From NCBI RefSeq assembly GCF_001435505.1, contig NZ_AZDO01000090.1, forward strand, positions 1 to 32,283: a stretch of DNA of 32,283 nucleotides, read 5' to 3'. This stretch comes from Companilactobacillus futsaii JCM 17355. GTDB taxonomy: Bacteria; Bacillota; Bacilli; Lactobacillales; Lactobacillaceae. Each line of letters starts with the position of its first letter. Positions within the stretch are counted from its first letter, which is position 1. Under the pieces are notes generated by a model. The model ran no database searches and was not told the DNA's origin. It saw nothing but the letters and a program-made list of their open reading frames with translations. The position numbers and the translations under genes were made by a program. Shown piece by piece: positions 25,287 to 32,283 of this stretch.

Positions 25287-27803
25287 ATGAAAGGTTATCA
25301 ATCGATTCCCAAGGTATTGTTATTAGTTTTCACAGCTTTATTGATGGTTTTAACTTTTAATACTACCAAAGCAAAAGCTGCTGCAGCAACCATCTCTAAG
25401 TCTGCTGTTACGGATGCAGAAAAAGTTATGAGAAAATATGATGGCATTGACTCTTGGACTTTTAAAGGAGACTTAGCAACTAACGAAGTCGGAAAAATTC
25501 CAATTGGTGGAAATATCTCTTTAGGTTACGCCTTCGGAGCAGCTCGTGACGTTAATGGAAATGTTAAAGCCGGTGATAAAACCATTTCACATCAAAGTAC
25601 TGTTTTGTTTCCCAAAATATCAAATTCGAAAATAAACATTTTTCTAGACGATAATGGTAAATACTACGGTATTTTACATCAAGGTGAAGATTCTTATATC
25701 GGCGGATCTCCCGAAAATGCATCTAACACTTCAATTGATTTCGCGTTATTGGAAAGTAGTCAAAGTGCTAGTAATTTTTATGCAGATATGAATTTGTTAG
25801 CAAATGCCTCTCAAATTGATTCTGCTAATGGTGGTATTTATAAATTATTTTATACTGCCACAGACAAAAATGGTAAAAAAATACTTAAAATGGTCGGACA
25901 TTTTTATAAAAAAGGTGTCTTTTTTGAAATAGTACTCAGACCATCTCCTAGTGGTTCTCCAGTCCTTCAGCGTGAACTTTATGTATACAACCCAGGAAGT
26001 AAGAATGTTACTTTTCAACCTTTCTATGGAGAAGATACAGGATTGAATCCAAATAATGGCGATAATAGTTCGGTTGATAATGTCCCTATGTTCGCAATTG
26101 GCGGCGGTTTAGGCTTATACATCGAAAGCGGTTTAAAAAATTCCGAATCAAAATTATTTATTACCAACAATATAGATGGTGGGTTCAAAGATTTCATGGG
26201 TAGAGTTCTTGCCTATCCTGACAACTGGAGTATTAAGGGAAAAGATAATAATAAAGTTGAAATTTCTTCTCCAACGCTTCCAGTAGTAACAAACGATAAT
26301 CATTCTTCCAGCTTAGACGGTGATACCAACGCTAAAGCCGATCAAAATTTATTAATTGGAAAAAGTAATTCTGGCCAAGAATACAAGATTGTTAACGGTA
26401 ATGGCAAACAAGACACTTCTTATATTTTAAGATGGCCGTATACTACCCTTGCACCAGGAGGCGTAGCAAAATTCGTTTCAAATATCGGTGCGACTGTTAA
26501 ACCTTATGCCATTCCAACTGTCAAAAAAACCTACAAGAATCTTACTTCTAAAGATGGAACCAATAATGTTGGCGATAAATTGCACTTTACTCTATCAGTA
26601 AGAAATGACGGTTACGGTTCTAATTGGATAATTTCTAAAATAAGGGATGATTTACCAACTGGCTTAACTATCGACCCTAACAGTGCTTTGGCTAGTGGAA
26701 ACGGAATTGATTATAATCCTAACGTTGGTGTTACCGATGGTGCAACCGCAACCTATGAATTTGATGCCACTATTAATAACAAAGCTCCTGTTTATGCAAC
26801 TAATGGAATAATCACTAATACGGTTAAGTTTACTGGTTACAATAAAGGCTTTAGTGATACTAGAACTTATGAAGATAGTGTCGACATCCCTATTGAAACA
26901 CCAGACTATGCCTATGATTTTACTCATCAAGTACGTAACGTTACTGCTGATCCTGGCAGTGATTTCTCTGATAGCGTAGATGCCACTACCGGGGATACGC
27001 TTGAAATCAAGTCCATTTTCACAGTTAGTGTAGGTACAGCAAAAGATGCTATATATAAAAATAAAGCTCTCGATGATGATGGTGATGGTTTAAATATTGA
27101 AAAAGATAAATTATCACTAATCTCTGGTAGTGTCTATATGAATGGCGTACCCGTTCAAGATGCTATTCAAAGCGGTCTGCACACACACTATACACCCGCT
27201 GGCCAACCAAATACATTTGTTTATAGAATTAAAGTAAACAGTTCAACAGAAGAAACAATTCAAAACAGTAGTACTATGGAAAATGTTAAAGATATCAATA
27301 GTAAAGTTTTAAGCATTGATCCTTCAGATTCCATCTATATTCACGTTCATCCTCCTGTTCCAACAACTTCCTTCATCGAAGTCCCAGAATTAATCGATTT
27401 TGGTAGCATCAACTCCACCGGCACCGAAAAGATGCTGACGAATAAGCAGACTAAAGGAAGCCTCATTGTCAGCCACAGTGCCGAAACTCCTTATCAAGTT
27501 CTGGTCAGTTACGACAACAATAGTGAGCAGGCTCTAGCTAAAGGTGATGAAAAATTGATTCAAGACGACGGATTATCATTATTACTCGACAACAATTATG
27601 ATGGTGAACCTGATGATTGGGAGCCGATATCTTCAACAGGAATTCCCATCAACAATCAAGAATTCGTCGGCTCAGATGAACCACTGGATCTGACTAAATA
27701 TGTCGGTCTAGATAAGTGGAAATTAAGAGTTCCTAGCACAGCAACATCGGGTCAATATACTGGCCAAGTAACTTGGACGATTGCTGATACACCAATTGAA
27801 TGA
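25287..27803 (+). CDS. Secreted WxL-domain surface protein, paralogue 2
   Basis: A paralogue of the preceding gene with the same order: signal peptide (IPKVLLLVFTALLMVL, probable cleavage after KAKA), the long conserved N-terminal region (FYGEDTGLNPN, VDNVPMFAIGGG, NNIDGGFKDFMGR), two DUF11-like repeats and a C-terminal WxL domain (KWKLRV, then TGQVTWTIADT). It has 838 residues when started at ATG 25287. An in-frame ATG at 25254 lies before the GGGGGAA ribosome site and is rejected. The second repeat contains DDDGDGLN and the WxL domain DNNYDGEPDDW. Both resemble calcium-binding loops and are absent from paralogue 1. The strong likeness near both ends suggests tandem duplication followed by divergence in the middle. 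Confidence 0.88.
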   Translation: MKGYQSIPKVLLLVFTALLMVLTFNTTKAKAAAATISKSAVTDAEKVMRKYDGIDSWTFKGDLATNEVGKIPIGGNISLGYAFGAARDVNGNVKAGDKTISHQSTVLFPKISNSKINIFLDDNGKYYGILHQGEDSYIGGSPENASNTSIDFALLESSQSASNFYADMNLLANASQIDSANGGIYKLFYTATDKNGKKILKMVGHFYKKGVFFEIVLRPSPSGSPVLQRELYVYNPGSKNVTFQPFYGEDTGLNPNNGDNSSVDNVPMFAIGGGLGLYIESGLKNSESKLFITNNIDGGFKDFMGRVLAYPDNWSIKGKDNNKVEISSPTLPVVTNDNHSSSLDGDTNAKADQNLLIGKSNSGQEYKIVNGNGKQDTSYILRWPYTTLAPGGVAKFVSNIGATVKPYAIPTVKKTYKNLTSKDGTNNVGDKLHFTLSVRNDGYGSNWIISKIRDDLPTGLTIDPNSALASGNGIDYNPNVGVTDGATATYEFDATINNKAPVYATNGIITNTVKFTGYNKGFSDTRTYEDSVDIPIETPDYAYDFTHQVRNVTADPGSDFSDSVDATTGDTLEIKSIFTVSVGTAKDAIYKNKALDDDGDGLNIEKDKLSLISGSVYMNGVPVQDAIQSGLHTHYTPAGQPNTFVYRIKVNSSTEETIQNSSTMENVKDINSKVLSIDPSDSIYIHVHPPVPTTSFIEVPELIDFGSINSTGTEKMLTNKQTKGSLIVSHSAETPYQVLVSYDNNSEQALAKGDEKLIQDDGLSLLLDNNYDGEPDDWEPISSTGIPINNQEFVGSDEPLDLTKYVGLDKWKLRVPSTATSGQYTGQVTWTIADTPIE

Positions 27804-27811
27804 GGTACAAA

Positions 27812-27844
27812 AAAAGCGTTAGTAGACAATCTACTAGCGCTTTT
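27812..27844. terminator. Bidirectional terminator between WxL gene 2 and groEL
   Basis: AAAAGCGTTAGTAGA (27812-27826) pairs with TCTACTAGCGCTTTT (27830-27844) with one G-T wobble, loop CAA. Runs of T follow on either strand, so it serves both convergent units. Confidence 0.9.
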
Positions 27845-27871
27845 ATAATTATTATTTATTAAGGGGTTAGA

Positions 27872-29515
<1,644 letters not shown>

Positions 29516-29571
29516 TCACACTCCATATTCTTTAAAAATTTATCTAAAAGTAATTGTCTTATTTAACGTTT

Positions 29572-29856
29572 TTATTCAACGATTGCCATAATATCTTTTT
29601 CGTGAAGGATTAAATATTCATTGTCTTCATACTTAACTGTTGAGCCTGCATATTTGTCAAAAAGAACTTTGTCACCCTTCTTAACGTTCATAGGCACTGT
29701 TTTGCCGTCGTCAGTAACTAATCCAGCACCAACAGCAACAACTTCGGCTGTTTGTGGCTTTTCTTTAGCGTTGTTAGCTAAAACAATTCCACCGACTGTC
29801 TTTTCTTCTTCTTTATCGACTGTTACAATGACTCTATCTCCAAGTGGTTTTAACAA
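29572..29856 (-). CDS. groES: Co-chaperonin GroES, TTG start
   Basis: This is the 10-kDa lid of GroEL. Started at TTG 29856 it has 94 residues, the normal length, beginning fMet-Leu-Lys-Pro-Leu-Gly-Asp-Arg. The mobile loop ([20 protein letters not shown]), the [12 protein letters not shown] strand and the C-terminal [13 protein letters not shown] are present. TTG is 8 bases after GGAGG (29865-29869). A longer reading frame begins at 29907 but would overlap the CIRCE operator and add residues not found in GroES. First gene of the groESL operon, controlled by CIRCE. Confidence 0.96.
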   Translation of the reverse strand: MLKPLGDRVIVTVDKEEEKTVGGIVLANNAKEKPQTAEVVAVGAGLVTDDGKTVPMNVKKGDKVLFDKYAGSTVKYEDNEYLILHEKDIMAIVE

Positions 29857-29900
29857 TTTAAATACCTCCAATATAGTAATTCTACGTTTGTTTAACTTTT

Positions 29901-29927
29901 TTAGCACTCAAACATCTCTTGTGCTAA
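29901..29927. promoter_or_regulatory. CIRCE operator (HrcA binding site)
   Basis: TTAGCACTC - 9 bases - TTGTGCTAA. The consensus is TTAGCACTC-N9-GAGTGCTAA, so the left arm is perfect and the right arm differs in its first two bases. It lies between the groES start and the promoter, the standard position for HrcA heat-shock repression. Confidence 0.95.
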
Positions 29928-29938
29928 TCACAAGTTTT

Positions 29939-29966
29939 ATATTAACATTATATTGTGAAGTTGCAA
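29939..29966 (-). promoter_or_regulatory. groESL promoter
   Basis: On the minus strand TTGCAA (-35, 29961-29966), a 16-base spacer and TAATAT (-10, 29939-29944) lie just upstream of CIRCE. This would place transcription start at the edge of the operator. Other AT-rich hexamers nearby make the exact choice uncertain. Confidence 0.6.
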
Positions 29967-29997
29967 GTATTTACCTTTAAAAAATTCGGAGGGAATC

Positions 29998-30624
29998 ATG
30001 TCTTACCAAAAAAATCAGTTTTTAACGCTGCTGTCCTATATCCTGTTGTTATCTTTAGGAACAGTCCTATCAATGCTCTCTATCACGGGCTCAGCGTATT
30101 TTCTTACCATTACCCTAGGTTCACTCATCGCAACTGGTGTGATGATCTACTTAGTTAAATTAAGTGGTCCACTAGACTTTGAAAAAAAATCCGATCTCAA
30201 TCACGATTTACAATGGATTATTTTAGGAACTGTTGGTGCCATCGTCGTTCAATATGGTATTGGTTTCTTAGATCAATTAATTTTTCACACTACTATCAAT
30301 TCAGCGAACACCTTTAGCCTTTTATTAATGGTCAAAGAATATCCTTACTATTTCCTTTACGTGATGATTGCCGCTCCGATTATGGAAGAAATCATCTTCA
30401 GAAGAGTATTCTTTGCCAACTTGATCAAGCCTACTAATGTCTATATTGCGGCAATTATTTCGGCGATTATCTTTGCTTTCATGCATCAAGATACGAGATT
30501 TTTAGTTTACGTGGCAATGGGATTATGGTTTGCCTTTGTTTATTACAAGTCAAAAAATATTTACGTCAGCGCTGGTAGTCACATCATCATGAATGCCATC
30601 GTCTTGTCTATGAATATTATCTAA
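29998..30624 (+). CDS. CPBP family intramembrane metalloprotease
   Basis: A membrane protein of the CPBP (CAAX protease and bacteriocin-processing, Abi) family, 208 residues with about six hydrophobic helices. The family motifs are complete: EEIIFRRVF (the Glu-Glu-x3-Arg motif), FAFMHQD with the conserved histidine, and SHIIMNAI (His-x3-Asn). Such proteins are glutamic-type intramembrane proteases, sometimes linked to bacteriocin immunity; the substrate here is unknown. Start ATG after CGGAGG. It diverges from groES with about 140 bases between, so it may share regulatory DNA. A strong terminator follows. Confidence 0.9.
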   Translation: MSYQKNQFLTLLSYILLLSLGTVLSMLSITGSAYFLTITLGSLIATGVMIYLVKLSGPLDFEKKSDLNHDLQWIILGTVGAIVVQYGIGFLDQLIFHTTINSANTFSLLLMVKEYPYYFLYVMIAAPIMEEIIFRRVFFANLIKPTNVYIAAIISAIIFAFMHQDTRFLVYVAMGLWFAFVYYKSKNIYVSAGSHIIMNAIVLSMNII

Positions 30625-30625
30625 A

Positions 30626-30667
30626 AAATAGCCTATCGGTAATTATAAAAATTATCGGTAGGCTATT
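30626..30667 (+). terminator. Terminator after CPBP protease gene
   Basis: A long hairpin of about 19 bp with two G-T wobbles: AAATAGCCTATCGG pairs with the arm AATTATCGGTAGGCTATTT. It begins right after the stop codon. The trailing T run is short on the plus strand. On the minus strand it could also stop read-through toward groES antisense. Confidence 0.7.
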
Positions 30668-30708
30668 TACGTGTGTTTAAATCGTTTGTTTCTTACTACA
30701 TGGAAAAT

Positions 30709-31989
30709 CTAGTCTCCACGCTTGTAGGATGCGACATACTTCTCTCTCTTGTCCTCATCGAACTCATGCTCACTCTTAGCAATAATAACGGTTGCTAGTG
30801 AATTACCAACAACGTTGACAGCAGTACGTCCCATATCTACGAGACGGTCAATACCAGCAATGAAGGTCAAACCTTGCATTGGGACACCAATCGTCGAAAC
30901 TGTGGCTAGTAGCACGACAAATGATGCACCTGGTACTCCGGCCATCCCCTTAGATGTTAACATCAATACTACTACAAGGGTAATTTGTTGCCCAAGCGTC
31001 AAGTGAATATTGTAAGCTTGAGCCAAGAACAAAGCAGCTAGTGATTGATAAATGGCTGAACCATCAAGGTTAAAAGTATAGCCAGTTGGAATAACGAATG
31101 AGACGATTCCCTTGGAAGAACCGTAATCTTGCATTTTTTCCATCATCTTAGGTAAAGCTGCTTCTGAACTAGCAGTTGTGAAAGCTAAAGTAACTTCATT
31201 TTCAATAATTCTGAACATTTCATAAAATCTAACGTGGAACAAATGTCCTACAGCTGCCATGACAACAAAGACGAAAAATGCCATTGTTGCATAAGCAATC
31301 ACAATGAATAATAGCAGTGGCTTAAGGGAATTAAAGCCCATCTCACCAACTGTAACACCGATCAAAGCACAGACACCAATTGGAGCTAAACGCATAACCC
31401 AGTTAGTTACTTTGAACATAACATTGGCGACAGCGTTTAAAACATCAACGATAATTTTACCTTGTTTACCAATTGAAGCTGTTCCTAACCCGAACAATAC
31501 GGAGAAGAAGATAATTGGCAACATGTCGCCTTTTCCAAGCGAGGCAAAGATATTTGTTGGAATGATACTCATTAGGATTGACCAAATACCCGAATGTTTG
31601 GCTGTTTTAGCGGTCGCAGTATATTGACTAATATCCGAACCTTTTAGACTATGAATATCGATAAAGGTACCGGGATGAGTAACATTAGCGACGATAATAC
31701 CAATAATAATCGCTATTGTTGTCATAATTTCGAAATAAATTAAAGTTTTTAATCCAATCCGACCAAGTTTCTTAATATCACCCATATTGGCGATACCAAC
31801 GGTCAAACAGGATATAACGATTGGTAAAACAATCATTTGAATCATGGAAATAAACATCGTACCAATGTTTTGCATGACTTGAATGGCAGCCTTATTCTGA
31901 TAGAATAACTGCCCCAAGATAATACCTAGGATCAAACCAATGATGATTTGCCAACCTAAGCTTATCCGGAAAAACTTTTGCTTTTGCAA
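30709..31989 (-). CDS. Dicarboxylate/amino acid:cation symporter (DAACS family)
   Basis: This secondary transporter of the glutamate/dicarboxylate:Na+ or H+ symporter family takes up acidic amino acids or C4-dicarboxylates. The 426 residues start with LGWQIIIGLILGIILGQLFY and include the re-entrant loop motif TASSEAALPKMM, the cation/substrate motif GYTFNLDGSAIYQSLAALFLAQ, the second loop SKGMAGVPGASFVVL and the substrate-binding GIDRLVDMGRTAVNVVGNSLA. The Arg in the last motif fits an acidic side chain such as glutamate or aspartate; the exact substrate is not certain, so no symbol is given. Start is TTG with AAAGGGGA upstream. A TATAAT on the minus strand (32022-32027) is a likely -10. Confidence 0.93.
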   Translation of the reverse strand: MQKQKFFRISLGWQIIIGLILGIILGQLFYQNKAAIQVMQNIGTMFISMIQMIVLPIVISCLTVGIANMGDIKKLGRIGLKTLIYFEIMTTIAIIIGIIVANVTHPGTFIDIHSLKGSDISQYTATAKTAKHSGIWSILMSIIPTNIFASLGKGDMLPIIFFSVLFGLGTASIGKQGKIIVDVLNAVANVMFKVTNWVMRLAPIGVCALIGVTVGEMGFNSLKPLLLFIVIAYATMAFFVFVVMAAVGHLFHVRFYEMFRIIENEVTLAFTTASSEAALPKMMEKMQDYGSSKGIVSFVIPTGYTFNLDGSAIYQSLAALFLAQAYNIHLTLGQQITLVVVLMLTSKGMAGVPGASFVVLLATVSTIGVPMQGLTFIAGIDRLVDMGRTAVNVVGNSLATVIIAKSEHEFDEDKREKYVASYKRGD

Positions 31990-32283
31990 TTTTAAGTCCC
32001 CTTTAAGTAAGCTTATTTTTAATTATAGAAGATTTTTTATCAAAATGGAAAATGTTAGCGATTGCAAATTAATACTTTTTTCATTTTGGTTTTAAGGACG
32101 AACTATTTTATTTTAATGGTAGTTTAATGTTCTAGTTTTAGTTTAATTTTGAATTTTTTGAGAAAAAACATACGGATTTATTTTTGAGGGTAAGTGTAAA
32201 TTTCCGTCTTCCGCGCAAGTTCTGTGATTGGCTGGAATGCACTCGTCCTTGTCAAGTTGACATTTTTTTGATTCAAATAATAT
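31990..32283. other. Noncoding end region with promoter of the symporter gene
   Basis: No gene is visible. On the minus strand TATAAT (32022-32027) fits a -10 for the symporter gene, with only a weak -35 (TTCCAT). From about 32205 the sequence becomes less AT-rich (CTTCCGCGCAAGTTC, GGCTGGAATGCACTCGTCC). That part loosely resembles positions 48-75 at the other end of the window and may be the start of another intergenic repeat copy. Confidence 0.4.

Noticed and set aside
29572-29907. GroES with a 17-residue N-terminal extension
   Set aside because: The extension overlaps CIRCE and is not part of the family. TTG 29856 has GGAGG at ideal spacing and gives the standard N terminus.

Overview
The window reads as the chromosome of a low-GC Gram-positive bacterium of the Lactobacillaceae. 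The evidence is the lactobacillar-type ymdB-mutS-mutL-ruvAB-queA-tgt-yajC cluster, WxL and SLAP-like surface proteins, strong GGAGG-type ribosome binding sites, frequent TTG/GTG starts and a CIRCE-controlled groESL operon. Companilactobacillus is my best guess at genus, but this is an impression from the gene set and not a proven assignment.

Layout. (1) 1-338: noncoding DNA that looks structured, then the terminator of the first operon. (2) 339-10207, all on the minus strand: ymdB, mutS, mutL, ruvA, ruvB, queA, tgt, yajC, closely packed. This is a DNA repair / Holliday junction / queuosine / Sec-accessory block. RuvB has no ATG, GTG or TTG start upstream of its Walker A motif and seems to start at an ATT codon. 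(3) 10355-10951: a small secreted SLAP-like protein. (4) 11002-20826: a restriction island. It holds a membrane-anchored unknown, a silent hsdS cassette, a tyrosine recombinase, the expressed hsdS, hsdM and hsdR, and an Mrr-type endonuclease. The two hsdS genes face each other across the recombinase and share a perfect 127-bp inverted repeat plus shorter 13-bp repeats. This is the layout of a phase-variable (inverting) type I restriction-modification system able to encode up to four specificities. (5) 20900-22469: a DUF554 membrane protein under a textbook MerR-type promoter (19-bp spacer with a central dyad), preceded by the merR gene, whose stop codon lies inside the -35 hexamer. (6) 22635-27803: two tandem, paralogous secreted WxL proteins of about 820-840 residues with matching promoter modules. 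(7) 27872-31989: groES-groEL with CIRCE, a divergent CPBP protease, and a DAACS-family dicarboxylate/amino acid symporter.

How the parts work together. The left 10 kb is housekeeping and looks co-transcribed from upstream of ymdB. The block from 10.3 to 27.8 kb is accessory: surface proteins, DNA defence with switchable specificity, and a small regulator/transporter-like module, separated by good intrinsic terminators. The most interesting items are the inverting hsdS locus with its own recombinase, the MerR promoter that starts within the end of its regulator gene, the ATT start of ruvB, and the shared promoter signature of the WxL pair. I saw no tRNA, rRNA, CRISPR array, insertion sequence or prophage structural gene.
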